Origin: Spirochaetia bacterium
Lineage (GTDB): Bacteria > Spirochaetota > Leptospiria > Leptospirales > Leptonemataceae
NCBI GenBank assembly: GCA_009885105.1
Contig: VFLI01000063.1
Span: 1 to 64,000 of the forward strand
Length of the DNA stretch: 64,000 bases
Direction: 5' to 3'
The position numbers and the translations under genes are program-made. Positions 8,074-19,300 of this stretch are shown here, in pieces. Each line of letters opens with the position of its first letter. The first letter of the stretch is position 1. The notes under the pieces were generated by a model that was given only the letters and a program-made list of their open reading frames with translations, was not told the DNA's origin and made no database searches.

Positions 8074-8865
8074 TTAACTTCCGGCCGACGGCATGTAAAT
8101 GTCTTTCCCTTCTTTTTTCATCACTGAAAAAAGACTGATATAGGCCGGATCAAGCCTGGTTCCAATATCAAACAATGCGCCGTCGAACCTGGCTCCCTGA
8201 AGGTCCGCTCCACTCAGTTTTGCCCAGCGTAAATCCGCTTCCGTCAGATCCGCATTTCGCAGGCAGGCGCCGTTTAGAAAAGCGCCTCTAAGTTTTACAC
8301 CTTTCAGGATCGCTCCCTCCAGATTGCTTTTCTGTAAAAAGGCGTTCTGCAGATTTGCGCCGGTAAAATCGACTCCCTGCAGGTCCTGGCCTTCCAGAAT
8401 CACCTGGGATAAATTCTCGCCGCGAAGATGTCCCTGTTTGTGGAGTTTCTCAAGCGTGGCCGTTCCGGAAATTCTGTCTTCCGGCTTAATCCCCGTGCCG
8501 TTTCTGTAATCGTACAGGGCTTTCTGCACCGCCTCCACAGCCGATTGCGGATAATTTTTTCTGCGCTCGGGAAATTCAAAAAGATTTTCAATATCCTGAG
8601 TTGTAATGTTTTCAGCATCCGCCAGAGTTTTTCCGCGAATCCATTCGCAGGCCATTGCAAGGGCAGTCAGACCGAATCCGCATCCCGTGGTCGTGTATGA
8701 TGCATCCAGGACTCGATGGTCCCCTGCCTCCTCAATTTTCAGATACAGCCGGTATCCGTCTCCGCATCCTGTGTTACGGTACGACGACACAACGTCTGCG
8801 TCTTCCATTTCACGGTAATGCAGCCGGACATCGTTGATTTCTTTGTATTTTGTAAAATCCATCAT
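8074..8865 (-). CDS. IscU/NifU-N-like domain fused to pentapeptide repeats
   Basis: The 263-aa protein is a fusion. Residues about 1-145 match the IscU/NifU N-terminal Fe-S scaffold: [16 protein letters not shown] (first Cys and the Asp after it), [19 protein letters not shown] (second Cys) and a [10 protein letters not shown] helix. Where IscU has His-Cys-Ser for the third ligand, this protein has YPQS, so the third cluster Cys is missing. Residues about 148-235 are about 17 pentapeptide repeats of A(D/N)LxX type ([25 protein letters not shown]), forming a right-handed beta-helix. The start overlaps the guaB stop (ATGATG). A function in Fe-S assembly is doubtful given the lost Cys; a protein-binding role is possible. 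Confidence 0.8.
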   Translation of the reverse strand: MMDFTKYKEINDVRLHYREMEDADVVSSYRNTGCGDGYRLYLKIEEAGDHRVLDASYTTTGCGFGLTALAMACEWIRGKTLADAENITTQDIENLFEFPERRKNYPQSAVEAVQKALYDYRNGTGIKPEDRISGTATLEKLHKQGHLRGENLSQVILEGQDLQGVDFTGANLQNAFLQKSNLEGAILKGVKLRGAFLNGACLRNADLTEADLRWAKLSGADLQGARFDGALFDIGTRLDPAYISLFSVMKKEGKDIYMPSAGS

Positions 8866-10457
8866 CTTCGTATGCTCGTATCCGTCGTCATGGACGGTGA
8901 AGAATAGCTGTAGAGGCCGTGAACGGATCCCTGCTGCTGTGCGGAGACTGTTCTTTTTTCAAACCGCAGTCTGCCGGAATTCATTCTTTCATGCAGTTCG
9001 CGGACATTTTTTACGCCCATATCCTGAAAACTCTGTTTCAGGCCCTGTATAAGGTACGGTACGAAATTGAACATGGAGCCCTTATCAAGCACAGACCCGG
9101 AAACGCCCTGGGCCACCTTTATCTCCTGGTTTTCTGAAAAATAGCGCTTATCTCCCCCGGCTTCCATCGCTTCCAGCGAGGCCATTCCTCTGTATTTTTT
9201 CAAACGTATGCCGTTTTCATAAAAGTATTCACCGGGAGCTTCGTGTGTTCCGGCAAACATGGAACCCATCATTGTCGTCGAGGCGCCGATTGCCAGAGCG
9301 TTGGCGATGTCTCCTATGTTGGAAATCCCTCCGTCTGCCATAACCGGTATATCGAACTGTCGCGCATAACGGGCCGTGTAGTATACGGCTGTCGCCTGCG
9401 CCCGGCCAACTGCCATTGTGTCCTGTGTGATACAGATCGATCCGGGACCCATGCCGATTCGCAGCGCGTCCGCGCCGGCCTGGATAAGATTCTTACACTG
9501 ATCCGTGGTGACCACATTGCCTGCGATCACATCGATTTCCGGATAATGCTTCTTGATATGTCGTATCAGTTCAATCTGGTAATGAGAATTTCCCTGCGCG
9601 GAATCTATCGCAACCACATCCACTCCCGCTTTCGCCAGACAGTCCAACCGCTCTGAAGCCTCAAGTTTTGTGGAGATGGCCGCGCCGACCATGAGCCTTT
9701 TGTTGGAATCCTTTGATGCGGAAGGATACTCCTGATGTTTTTTTAAATCGGACCGGCACATCAGAGCCACAAGATGACCTTTCTCGTTCACGATAGGCAG
9801 CTTGCCTTTTTTTGACTGCTTTAGAATCAAGTTGGCATCCTCCAGTGTTATACCGTCCGGAGCCGTGATCAGTCTTTCCTGAGTTGTCATCACCGTGCGA
9901 AGAGGAAGGCTGCGTTCTTTTTCAAAATCGACATCGCGGTTGGTAACAATTCCGATCAGCCTGGAGTTTCGCGTTCCATCCTCCGTGATCGGGATGCCGG
10001 AAAAATTGTATTTGCTTTTGATCACATCCAGATCGCGTATTGTGTTGTCCGGTCCCAGTGTGATCGGCTCAGTGATAAAACCGTTCTTGAATCGTTTCAC
10101 CCTGGAAACCAGTTCCACCTGCTGGTCGATTGTGTTGTTGTAATGAACAATTCCGATGCCGCCCATAAGAGCCATGGCGATTGCCATTTTGTCTTCTGTT
10201 ACGGTGTCCATCGGAGAAGAGACAATCGGCCTTTTCAGTATAATGTTTCTTGTGAGATTGGTTTCAAGTGAAACCGCGCTGGGATGGAAATCAATAAATC
10301 CTGGTAGAACAAGGTAATCCCTGTAAGTGATCCCCATTCCGCCGCCAAAAAGTTCCTCACCGGTGCATCCATCCAGGGGCATCCCGTCTGTGGGATCTTC
10401 AGACCACTCAGAGAACTGCCTCTCACGGTATCTGCTTTCTTTCGCCAGTATTTCCAT
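8862..10457 (-). CDS. guaB: IMP dehydrogenase
   Basis: The 531-aa enzyme converts IMP to XMP with NAD+, the committed step of GMP synthesis. It has an N-terminal barrel half ([32 protein letters not shown]), two CBS domains (residues about 120-240, ending [17 protein letters not shown]), the catalytic loop [12 protein letters not shown] with active-site Cys, [15 protein letters not shown] for phosphate binding, GGSMF-type [15 protein letters not shown] and the flap with [10 protein letters not shown]. The length is slightly above the usual 480-500 because of an N-terminal extension of about 35 residues. The stop overlaps the start of the IscU-fusion gene. Confidence 0.96.
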   Translation of the reverse strand: MEILAKESRYRERQFSEWSEDPTDGMPLDGCTGEELFGGGMGITYRDYLVLPGFIDFHPSAVSLETNLTRNIILKRPIVSSPMDTVTEDKMAIAMALMGGIGIVHYNNTIDQQVELVSRVKRFKNGFITEPITLGPDNTIRDLDVIKSKYNFSGIPITEDGTRNSRLIGIVTNRDVDFEKERSLPLRTVMTTQERLITAPDGITLEDANLILKQSKKGKLPIVNEKGHLVALMCRSDLKKHQEYPSASKDSNKRLMVGAAISTKLEASERLDCLAKAGVDVVAIDSAQGNSHYQIELIRHIKKHYPEIDVIAGNVVTTDQCKNLIQAGADALRIGMGPGSICITQDTMAVGRAQATAVYYTARYARQFDIPVMADGGISNIGDIANALAIGASTTMMGSMFAGTHEAPGEYFYENGIRLKKYRGMASLEAMEAGGDKRYFSENQEIKVAQGVSGSVLDKGSMFNFVPYLIQGLKQSFQDMGVKNVRELHERMNSGRLRFEKRTVSAQQQGSVHGLYSYSSPSMTTDTSIRR

Positions 10458-10512
10458 GGTATAAAAAAATGGTATCCCTGTATTATGGAAAGTACTTTCC
10501 CCGGAATTATTA

Positions 10513-11763
10513 TCAAACGGCTCTTTTTTTACGCAATTCGGAAATTTCAGGTGCTGTGTAGCCCAGTGTTTGCAGCACTTCTTCTGTATGCTCCCCGTGA
10601 GAGGGAGGATGAAGCCGGTATGTGCACGGTGTGTCTGAAAACTTGAAAGGTGCCCCGATAGTCAGGATATCACCCAGAACAGGGTGTTTTATCGTCACAA
10701 CCATCCCCCTTTCCCGAAGCTGCGGGTCGTCAAAAGCTTCCCTCAGATTGTTTACCGGCGACAGGCAGGCATCCGGATTCGAGAATAGCTCTTCCCATTC
10801 CTTTCTGGTTCTGGACAGAAAAATATCGGTGAGCGTCGATTTCAGCTTCTCCAGACTTTCCGGTTTCATCTCAACTCCGTCCAGAAGATTTTCCTTTCCA
10901 ATCTGTCTGAGAAAATTCCGGAAAAACCGCTCTTCAAGCGCGCCGAGCATTACATATTTACCGTCTTTGCATCTGTACACGTTATAATTAGGCAGCTCAC
11001 CGCTCAGCGTCATAGCCCCTCTTTCCGGAATTTTACCGGAAGCAAACATTTCCCCGGCATGCAGCACCAGAAACGGAAAAACGCCGTCCATCATGCTGAT
11101 ATCAAGAAACTGGCCTTTCCCGGTTTTCTCCCTGCAATAAAGCGCGGCAAGAATCGCGGACAGCGCCGTCAGAGTTCCTCCGCCGATATCGGCAGTCTGG
11201 AATCCGGGCAGCACAGGAGGCCCGTTTTTTTCGCCGGTAATATCAAGAATACCGGAATACGATATATAGTTGCCGTCATGTCCTGCGAGATTGATGTACG
11301 GCCCGGATGCTCCATAACCGGAAATGGCGCAGTAAATCAGTTTCGGAAATTTTTCTTTCAGCTGAGAATAACCAATGCCCATCTCCTCCAGTGTGCCTGG
11401 CCGGAAACCTTCCAGCAGAATGTCTGCTTTTTCCAGAAGGCGCATCAGAACATCTCGTCCTTCCTGTCTTTTGAGATTCAGTGTGATTGCTTTTTTATTC
11501 CGATTCAAGGCAAGATACATACCGCTTTCGCCCGGGCGCTGCGCATCCTGGGTTTCGCTCGCTGCTGCTTTTTCTTCTGCGCCGGCCGTGTCGACGCCTT
11601 TGGGAAGAATCCGGCTGCCCATCAGGCGTGTCAAATCGGGCATGCGGGGATTTTCAACTTTGATAACTTCAGCTCCCATATCGCCGAGATACATGGAGCA
11701 AAGAGGACCCGGCAGAAGCAGCGACAGGTCCACAACACGGACTGACTCTAAAGGCCCTTTCAT
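10513..11763 (-). CDS. CaiB/BaiF-family CoA transferase or alpha-methylacyl-CoA racemase
   Basis: The product of about 416 aa is a family III CoA-transferase fold protein. It has [32 protein letters not shown] at the N-terminus, [12 protein letters not shown], and the segment [14 protein letters not shown] with the conserved catalytic Asp. That segment resembles alpha-methylacyl-CoA racemase more than carnitine CoA-transferase. The frame is open to 11838, but ATG 11763 ([14 protein letters not shown]) matches the family N-terminus and lies 5 bp after the upstream SMR gene stop. It could act in branched-chain or fatty acyl-CoA metabolism; substrate unknown. Confidence 0.85.
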   Translation of the reverse strand: MKGPLESVRVVDLSLLLPGPLCSMYLGDMGAEVIKVENPRMPDLTRLMGSRILPKGVDTAGAEEKAAASETQDAQRPGESGMYLALNRNKKAITLNLKRQEGRDVLMRLLEKADILLEGFRPGTLEEMGIGYSQLKEKFPKLIYCAISGYGASGPYINLAGHDGNYISYSGILDITGEKNGPPVLPGFQTADIGGGTLTALSAILAALYCREKTGKGQFLDISMMDGVFPFLVLHAGEMFASGKIPERGAMTLSGELPNYNVYRCKDGKYVMLGALEERFFRNFLRQIGKENLLDGVEMKPESLEKLKSTLTDIFLSRTRKEWEELFSNPDACLSPVNNLREAFDDPQLRERGMVVTIKHPVLGDILTIGAPFKFSDTPCTYRLHPPSHGEHTEEVLQTLGYTAPEISELRKKRAV

Positions 11764-11768
11764 ATCTA

Positions 11769-12146
11769 TCAACCCGGCGAAGTGACCTGAGAAGCAATCA
11801 GCCAGATGCCCGCGACCAGGAGAGCGATTCCGATCCACTGAACCGTATTCAGTTCTTCATGGAAGAAAATGCGCGAAGCGAAAATCACAATAGCAAATCC
11901 GCAGGTCGTCATGATCGGATAGGCGACGCTGAGCTTCATGCCTTTGCCCAGAACAAACCGGTAGGCGATCAGGGCAAAACCGAAACTCGTAAGACCGCCG
12001 ATGAACCAGGGATTCAGAAGCACTCCCCGTATCAGGCCCTCGATACCGGCCGCTTCTTTATTCATAGAAGATGCCTTCATCAGAATATTGGCCACAGCGT
12101 TGAGAACGATCGCCAGTATCAGCACCAGAACTGTTATCGTGCTCAT
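11769..12146 (-). CDS. Small multidrug resistance (SMR/EamA-like) transporter
   Basis: The 125-aa protein has four predicted membrane helices, with ITVLVLILAIVLNAVANILMKAS, a second helix after WFIGGLTSFGFALIAY, LGKGMKLSVAYPIMTTCGFAIVIFA and a fourth helix IGIALLVAGIWLIAS. This is the SMR layout (105-120 aa). It lacks the exact Glu14 pattern of EmrE in helix 1, so it may belong to the SMR branch that transports guanidinium-like compounds or lipid-linked substrates (ArnE-like). Translation starts with a 4-bp ATGA overlap with the fba stop. Confidence 0.78.
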   Translation of the reverse strand: MSTITVLVLILAIVLNAVANILMKASSMNKEAAGIEGLIRGVLLNPWFIGGLTSFGFALIAYRFVLGKGMKLSVAYPIMTTCGFAIVIFASRIFFHEELNTVQWIGIALLVAGIWLIASQVTSPG

Positions 12147-13327
12147 GAGGCGCCGCCGACAGCATCTGCCAGTGATTTGCTCAGATCGAACTTGAACTTT
12201 TTTATATCGATTTTTGGATCATGCCAGACTCCGTAGTTTCCAGCCATGATGAGTTTCTGAATATAACTCTGGGTCAGAGCTTCCGTCGTTGCTGTATCAT
12301 AGTATCGTATGTCAATTTTCGCGGCTTCCTGGGCGACAGTTCCCAGAAGTTTCGCCAAAAATGTCTGACGGTTCTCCGTGTCCGTGTTGATTTTGCAGAA
12401 GCCGGCCTCAATCAAACCTTCAATCTGATCCCAGTCCGTGCCGACAAAATCCTTCCATTTCTGCAGGCTGCCGTTCGAGAAATTGCCCTTTTCCAGAGTG
12501 CGGATTGCATATTCGGTAACTTGCGAATACAGGGTGGAGGCGCCATGAGCGACAAAACAAATTCGCGGGTCGATGGAATCGGCCAATTTGAGAAGTTCAT
12601 GCGCAAGCTGCACATTGAGTTTCACTTTCTGACCCGGCTTGCCTTTGTTCGGTCCGTGCATGGTGCCGATTGTCGGCGCGAGCATGAGAACACCGGTTTC
12701 TCTCAGGAATCGTTCCAGTTCAACGGGATTTGTGTATGTGGAAAAATCAGATTTGGTGTCCTCATCCTCTTCTCCGGCCAGCACTCCGAGTTCGCCCTCC
12801 ACGGACACGCCCTGCGGATGCGCCATATTCACAACCTCGCGGGTAAGACCGACATTGGCCTCAAGAGGGGTAGGACGTTTTGCTTTCTCATCTGTGGAGC
12901 AGTCCGCCATAACGGAAGTGAGCGTGCGAACGGCCTCCTGCACGACTTTTCTGCCGCTGTCGTGAATGTAATCTCCGTGATCCAGATGCGTGGCGATTTT
13001 AACCGACGATCTTTTAGCCAGTTTGGCAACATAATCATGGACAACTTCCAGACCGAAAACAGCATCCCCTCTGCCCAGGAACTTCAGAGCTGAATTCGAA
13101 AATGCCAGAAGGCCGCTTGAACCGAGCATTTCATATGCTGTGAAGGCCGCATTAATAGATGCAATGGTGGTCACATTAAAGGCGGGAACAGCGTATCGTT
13201 TCTCTTTTTTACTGCCTTTCTCTCCGTTCTTTGCTCTGGAAAGCAGCGCGTGCGCGCTGAGCATATTATCAGGAAATTTACGATCTGTATTCAGCTGCGG
13301 AGGTCTGATGTATGAATCCAGCGCCAT
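12143..13327 (-). CDS. fba: Class II fructose-bisphosphate aldolase
   Basis: The 394-aa protein shows zinc aldolase motifs: VPAFNVTTIASINAAFTA, ATHLDHGD (metal-binding His and catalytic Asp), GVSVEGELGVLAGEEDED with Glu ligand, APTIGTMHG and ICFVAHGAST (His ligand). It interconverts fructose-1,6-bisphosphate with GAP and DHAP in glycolysis/gluconeogenesis, and is slightly longer than typical (about 345-360). ATG 13327 has a GAGGAG site 5-6 nt upstream. Its stop codon overlaps the start codon of the SMR gene. Confidence 0.93.
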   Translation of the reverse strand: MALDSYIRPPQLNTDRKFPDNMLSAHALLSRAKNGEKGSKKEKRYAVPAFNVTTIASINAAFTAYEMLGSSGLLAFSNSALKFLGRGDAVFGLEVVHDYVAKLAKRSSVKIATHLDHGDYIHDSGRKVVQEAVRTLTSVMADCSTDEKAKRPTPLEANVGLTREVVNMAHPQGVSVEGELGVLAGEEDEDTKSDFSTYTNPVELERFLRETGVLMLAPTIGTMHGPNKGKPGQKVKLNVQLAHELLKLADSIDPRICFVAHGASTLYSQVTEYAIRTLEKGNFSNGSLQKWKDFVGTDWDQIEGLIEAGFCKINTDTENRQTFLAKLLGTVAQEAAKIDIRYYDTATTEALTQSYIQKLIMAGNYGVWHDPKIDIKKFKFDLSKSLADAVGGAS

Positions 13328-13387
13328 ATTTAACTCCTCGTCCCGGTTTTTTGGTATTTGCTGACATAATATCGGCGGGGATGATTG

Positions 13388-14422
13388 TCAATCAGAAGAC
13401 ACCCGGTCCACAAATTTGTTTTCGCGGCCGTTCAGAATCTTAAGCTGGATGCGAAGAACATGAATTCTATCAAGAATTTCCGGCGGTATTCCCGGAATTT
13501 CCAGGATTCGAACGTAATCCTTTTCCGTGGTTGTGTATCTGAAATTTTCAGGCATATTTGAGAAAAGATTTTGAATTTCATTAAGCAAGAAGGCATGATG
13601 ATCGGGGAAAACCGCTTTCCTTGAAATGATGTATCCCGCACTTTCCAGACTTTTAAAAAAGGATTCCGGATTTCCGATGCCGCAGAATGCTCCGCATTCG
13701 CTCAGGGCGGAAAGCGGAGGATAGATATCGCGCACTTCATGAATCGACTCAAATTGTTCGGCCGAAGTATGCTGTGAAACCGCATCCCTGAGCTCCCTGT
13801 ACTGATCAATGCGCGCCTGGTCGACCCTTGTGAATAGAACCGTATCCGCCCTGGAAAGCGCATTCAGATTTTCCCGGAATCTGCCTGCCGGGAAAACGCG
13901 GATTTTCTCGAGAGGAACGGTGGCATCCAACAGCACAAGTTCATGGTTGCGAAACACGGACGGATTCTGGAATGCATCGTCCAGAATTACAATGTCTTTT
14001 CCATCGCCGAATTGCTCAATGAGCGATGCTCTGTCTGAGCCGGCGGCAACAGAAAAACCTCCCTGCCGGGCCAGGAGCACGGCTTCATCGCCGGCCTGCG
14101 CCGCAGTCGCCAGGATTTTTTTTCCATCTGTAACGAGAATTCCCTTCCCGGTCTTTCCCCGGTATCCTCTCAGAATCAGAAGCGGTCTCTTTTTATGGAG
14201 ATGCGCCGCGAGAAAAGCAGACACCGGTGTTTTCCCGGTTCCTCCCGCTGATAGATTGCCCACTGAAATGACAAATGCGTTAAATCTACGCTGGGATTTC
14301 AGACGGGAAGCATAAACACGCCGGTGCAGAAACAGGTATAATTTCTCAAGTATTGACATGGGAGTATCAATCCAATATTTTTTCTTATACTTCTTCGGGT
14401 ACGCTCTGGCCCAGCGGTTCAT
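13388..14422 (-). CDS. lpxK: Tetraacyldisaccharide 4'-kinase
   Basis: The 344-aa protein phosphorylates the 4' position of the lipid A disaccharide precursor at the inner face of the cytoplasmic membrane. Family signatures: SVGNLSAGGTGKTPV with P-loop near residues 59-66, LILRGYRGK, GDEAVLLA and ILDDAFQNPSVFRNHELVLLD. The N-terminus carries a membrane-associating helix. ATG 14422 is preceded by AAGAGAC; ATG 14359 is an alternative. It starts 9 bp after the msbA stop, as in the conserved msbA-lpxK operon, so lipid A flipping and phosphorylation are co-expressed. Confidence 0.95.
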   Translation of the reverse strand: MNRWARAYPKKYKKKYWIDTPMSILEKLYLFLHRRVYASRLKSQRRFNAFVISVGNLSAGGTGKTPVSAFLAAHLHKKRPLLILRGYRGKTGKGILVTDGKKILATAAQAGDEAVLLARQGGFSVAAGSDRASLIEQFGDGKDIVILDDAFQNPSVFRNHELVLLDATVPLEKIRVFPAGRFRENLNALSRADTVLFTRVDQARIDQYRELRDAVSQHTSAEQFESIHEVRDIYPPLSALSECGAFCGIGNPESFFKSLESAGYIISRKAVFPDHHAFLLNEIQNLFSNMPENFRYTTTEKDYVRILEIPGIPPEILDRIHVLRIQLKILNGRENKFVDRVSSD

Positions 14423-14431
14423 TGTCTCTTT

Positions 14432-16321
14432 TCAATTCGAAAACTGCATATCGTACAGCTTTTTATAAATCTTTCCTTCGTCCAGAAGCTCCTGATGGGT
14501 GCCTCGTTCCACTATACGGCCTTTATCCAGAACGATGATTTCGTCTGATCTGTAGACGGTTGACAGTCGGTGAGCGATGATGAATACAGTTCTGCCTGTC
14601 AGAAGCCGGTCCATTGCCTGCTGCACAAGCCTTTCACTTTCATTATCCAGACTGGAAGTCGCCTCGTCAAAAATGAGAACCGGCGGATCCAGCAAAAGAG
14701 CCCGGGCAATGGCAATTCTCTGACGCTGGCCTCCCGAAAGCATCACACCGCGTTCCCCGATCCGGGTTTCATAACCTTCCGGAAGAGCCATGATGAATTC
14801 ATGCGCATTTGCCGCCTCCGCCACTTCCCGAACGCGTTCCTGCGAGCAGTCAAGCATGCCGTACGCGATATTTTCGCGGACAGTCGCGTTGAACAGGAAT
14901 ACATTCTGCGACACAATTCCTGTAGAACGGCGAAGCTCTTTCAGATTGTATTTTTTAATATCGACTCCGTCGATTTCTATGCTCCCTTCCGTAACATCGT
15001 AGAACCGCGCAAGAAGATCCATCAGAGTAGATTTGCCGGCGCCCGACGATCCGACCAGCGATACAGTTTTTCCGCATGAAACCGTCAGTTCTATGTCTTT
15101 GATTGCATAGGAATCGGCTTCCGGATAGCGGTAGCCGACGCCTTTATATTTAATTTCTTTTTTTAATTTTTTGAACGATACAGGATTCTTTTCCTCTCGC
15201 ACGCCTTCCTCTGAATCCAGAACTCCGAACACGCGCACTGCCGCCGCCGCGGCCGTTGTCAGCAAATTGACCATGATCGAAAGCTGTTTCAGAGGCCGCA
15301 TGATAAAAATTAGAAGGAAAAAAAACAGAAAGAAAAGACCCCGGTCGAGATTCATCTTAGAAATGCTGAAGGCTCCCCAGGCGATAAATCCCAGAATGGC
15401 AACCGTTCCGACAAATTCCGTAATCGCGGGACCCACCTGGTGAAAATAGTGCCCACGAAAAGTATTCTGGAATAGAGTATGATTGATAACATCAAATCGC
15501 TGTTTTTCAAATCTTTCCATTGAGAAGGCCCGGATCACGCGGATTCCGCTGATAATTTCCTGAATATGACCGCCCATTTCGGCCAGACGCTCCTGTTGAC
15601 CCGCTGCCGCCTTTCGCACCCGGGCCGCAAATTTACTGACGGGCGAAAGCAGAAGAGGCACGCCGAACAGCACCGTAACCAGAAGTTTCCAGTCAATGAC
15701 CGCCATCAGAGTCAGATGTGTGATAACATAAAAAAGATTGTTGATTCCGTCCGTAAACTCAAGCGAGAGCGACCGGCCTATAAATTCCACGTCGTTGATT
15801 ATCCGGCTCATAATAAATCCGCTGCGCTGGCGGCTGAAGTAATCCAGATCCAGATAATTCAGTTTGGCGTAGAGCTGCAGCCGGATATCCCGGATAGCCA
15901 TGAGGCCGGCGGTTCCGATGCAGTAAATAGTGCCGGTGACCGCAAAAAGTTTAAGCAGGTACACAGGCATGGCTATCATGCAAAGAAGCAGTATCGCTTC
16001 GCTGGATGTTTTGTTCTCGACTTTGGAATTGGCCCAGATCTTAAAACTCGTCCACCGGGCCTGCATGGCATCGCCAGCCGACAGAGACTGGCCGCTCTCC
16101 AGCCGCCTGTACCGGGACAGATCGCCTATATCGAAGATTTTCACCGGCCCGGTCTCTCCCATAGCGTTGAAAATGGGAACAAACGCCGACAGAGAGAAAA
16201 GATTTGTAAATGACACCAGAAGAGAAAGGCCGACTCCGGCGCCGATTCGGACTCGATACCGAAGAAGATATTTCATCAATCTTCCAATGGTTCTTATTCT
16301 GGAATCGGGCTTATCAGTCAT
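14432..16321 (-). CDS. msbA: Lipid A export ABC transporter, MsbA-like
   Basis: The 629-aa half-transporter has an N-terminal six-helix exporter domain (about 1-365) and a C-terminal nucleotide-binding domain: Walker A GSSGAGKS (424-431), Q-loop SQNVFLF, signature LSGGQRQRIAIARALL, Walker B VLIFDEATSSLD and switch His in IIAHRLST. Adjacency to lpxK points to lipid A flipping. Between the first two helices there is a periplasmic loop of about 60 residues (55-115), longer than in E. coli MsbA. It sits 18 bp after the bamA stop. Confidence 0.92.
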   Translation of the reverse strand: MTDKPDSRIRTIGRLMKYLLRYRVRIGAGVGLSLLVSFTNLFSLSAFVPIFNAMGETGPVKIFDIGDLSRYRRLESGQSLSAGDAMQARWTSFKIWANSKVENKTSSEAILLLCMIAMPVYLLKLFAVTGTIYCIGTAGLMAIRDIRLQLYAKLNYLDLDYFSRQRSGFIMSRIINDVEFIGRSLSLEFTDGINNLFYVITHLTLMAVIDWKLLVTVLFGVPLLLSPVSKFAARVRKAAAGQQERLAEMGGHIQEIISGIRVIRAFSMERFEKQRFDVINHTLFQNTFRGHYFHQVGPAITEFVGTVAILGFIAWGAFSISKMNLDRGLFFLFFFLLIFIMRPLKQLSIMVNLLTTAAAAAVRVFGVLDSEEGVREEKNPVSFKKLKKEIKYKGVGYRYPEADSYAIKDIELTVSCGKTVSLVGSSGAGKSTLMDLLARFYDVTEGSIEIDGVDIKKYNLKELRRSTGIVSQNVFLFNATVRENIAYGMLDCSQERVREVAEAANAHEFIMALPEGYETRIGERGVMLSGGQRQRIAIARALLLDPPVLIFDEATSSLDNESERLVQQAMDRLLTGRTVFIIAHRLSTVYRSDEIIVLDKGRIVERGTHQELLDEGKIYKKLYDMQFSN

Positions 16322-16339
16322 GATGATGATGCGCTGTTT

Positions 16340-19300
16340 TTAATATCGAAAATCTCCGATCCCAAATACAAACTCAAATTTTTCATTTCCCGGAATCGGC
16401 TTAAAACTGCCGGCGCCGGCGTAATACAGTTTTTGAGCCAGAAACAACCGCAGAGGCAGCACGGGGATTTGAACTCTCAACCCGAATCCCCACGAATACA
16501 GAGTCCTGTCCAGCGCCACGTTTCGTTCACTGAATACTGCGCGATTGGGATCATTCCAGTCCGTATAAGATTTAAAATAATACTTATTGTTTGTGTATGG
16601 ATCACGCGCGTCGTAGTAAGCATTATTGAATGTGTCTCCGCGTGCCCGATTGATGCTGACCGATTCCCGATAAGACTGGGAGAAAGATTTTTGGTCGCCC
16701 TGGAATTCACCCACGTTATCGTAAGCAGATCCGGAGTCAAAAAACATAGCCAGCCATAGAATCGACGGTTCGATCGGAAAACGCAGTTCTGTGCTGGCCA
16801 GCACCATATGAGATGCTCCGTCTCGCCAGGGCTGTGGGAACAGTGGATCGAAATAGGTGTATCCGCGGAGACTTTCATAGCCGCCCAGATAGAGCTTCTG
16901 CTCCGGTTCAATATACGGATTTCTTTCTTTATTCTGGGAGCTCTGAAATGGCGCCGTTTCGTGCGTAAAAATTCCCGTCATGCTGAATTCCTGCACAACT
17001 CTCCAGCGCCTCAGAGCATTCTTTCGTATCAGGCCGCCAAAAGTATAATCGAACCACCAGTGGTAGTAGCGAACGGAAGCATTGTAGCGGTTGTAATGAT
17101 CCTGCCCGCCCAGAGCCTGACCAACGATTTCGAGGGAAAGATCGGAGCGCAGTCCCGAAGTAGGGCTGAACACATTGTCCCGGTTGTCATAGACAAGGCC
17201 GTGTGTCATGCTGGACTTGAACTGCCAGCCCAGATCGACCTCTCTGAGAATATTGCTGTTCACAAGAGCGGTCGGCCGGGACGCTATCGACCATGAGGGC
17301 GAATACCGGTGGTAGTGCGCCCAGTTCAGCATGAATGTGTGCGAGGTGCCGACGCCGACTCCCACACGATTTTTATCATACTGAGAGTTCTCTATAATAT
17401 CATTCGCGTCATTGCTTATAGTGATGGTATTTGCTCGAATCTTGCTCGAAGTAAAAAAAGCCGACAGCGACAGTGCCCAGGGCCTTGGAATATTCCGGAA
17501 GCATTCTTCTTCCTTCTGAACATACCGATCGAAAAGCCGGCGAATTCTGACTTTTAACAGGTCCAGCGTTTCAATACTGTTGTCTTTGCCCGCGTCCTTC
17601 ACCCACTCTTCAATGTTTTTTCCATAATTTCTGTACACATTCTGCAGTGAATCGGCTGTGCGGAGCAGAGTCTCCAGGTCAGGAGCCGAATCGAATTCCT
17701 TCTGCTTTTTTCTCCAGAATGAGCCGGTCGTGTCCTCGCACTTTTCGTAAATCCATGGATCTGTCCACGAGAGACTTACAGTTCTCCTGAGCGGACCGTA
17801 TTCCAGCCGGCCGGAAACTCTCTGTCCCGTTCCATTGAGATTGTTTTCTCCGACTTCTGTAAAAATTGAAAATCCCGATACTGTTCCGTATCCTCCGCCC
17901 ATGGAAATGGTTCCCGTCGGCTGTTCTTTCACGTCGATGATCAGATTCATTTTCTGATCATCCGAACCGGGCCTCATCTGAATATTCACTTCTTTAAAAT
18001 ATCCAAGGTTGTACACTTTCTCGCGGCTGCGATTCACAAGAGCTGAATTGAACAACTGTCCTTCTTTGATGAGAAGTTCGCGGCGGATTACCCGTTCCTG
18101 GGTTTTTACCATTCCTTTTATTATAATGTTTTCTATATACGCCAGACCGTTTTCACGGACAACAAAATGCGCATGACGCATTACAACGCCTTTCTTTAAC
18201 GGAGCCTGCTCCAGAAGTTTTTGCGCCGCCTCCAGATCAATCCAGCTGGCTTCTTTTTTACATTTCTCTTCTTCTTCGTTGCGGGGCTTTTCAATTTTCG
18301 AGCAGTTCTGATATTTCTGTAGAATATCGGTGTCCAGTTTGTAATTCACAAACATCGGCTGCACCTGGGCAAAAACATATCCGCGCTGCGAATACAATTC
18401 CTGAATCAGACCGCGGTCTCTGAAATATTTTCCTTCGTCGAAGACCTCGCCGAGATTCACCTTAGAATATTCCATGATGTCCAGAAGATCCGCGGCTTTG
18501 AAAATTGGTTTGAGATCTCCAGGCCCCTGGATCCGTCTTTCCGGTGGATTGAGTTCCCTGTTAATCCCGGCGGATTCATGCTCCAGAGAGTAGCCGCCGT
18601 AAAATCGAATTTCACCTTCGATCAGCTTGTATGTGACTATTACAACTCGGCCCAGTTCCGGTTTTCGCGGATTCTTCCAGCGGATTTCGTATCCGGTACC
18701 CGTCGGATCGATTTCGGCGTCCAGAAAACCGTAGGTTTTTGCGAAGGCCAGAATTTTGAATTTGTCTTCTTCATATTTGCTTTCTTGAAAAACACCGTCC
18801 TCCAGAACGCTCGCTTCTTTTTCGTCCAGAACTCCCAGAATGTCCTGCATATCCAGATGATTCGCGCCTATGATATTGATTTTTGCAATGGGGATACTTT
18901 CGCCTTCGTCTACGATATAAACGATTTCTACAAGATTGGTCTTTGGATTCGGCACGGGAGGTTTTGACCAGACCTCCGCCAGGAAATATCCTTCCTCTCT
19001 GTATTTGTCTTTCAGACGGCGAACACTTTCTATTACCTTCTGCTGCGAGTAAACATCGCCCTCTTTGAAACTGAGCACGGCTTTGAGATCGGTAGGGTAG
19101 AGTTCCTCCACACCGAGAAACTGGATTTCGCTGATTCTGGGAAGTTCCTTGAATTCAAAGAAAATTGTTACTGTGCCGTCAGAATTCTTATCCCCGCGTA
19201 TGATGACATTGGAGAAGAAACCGGTCAAAAAGAGGGCTTTGATATCCAGATTCAGAGAGGCTTCCTCAAGAAAATCTCCCGGTTTGATCTTGAGAACCTG

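Noticed and set aside
12221-13093. 290-aa ORF antisense to fba
   Set aside because: Shadow frame; the fba motifs and ribosome site settle the coding strand.
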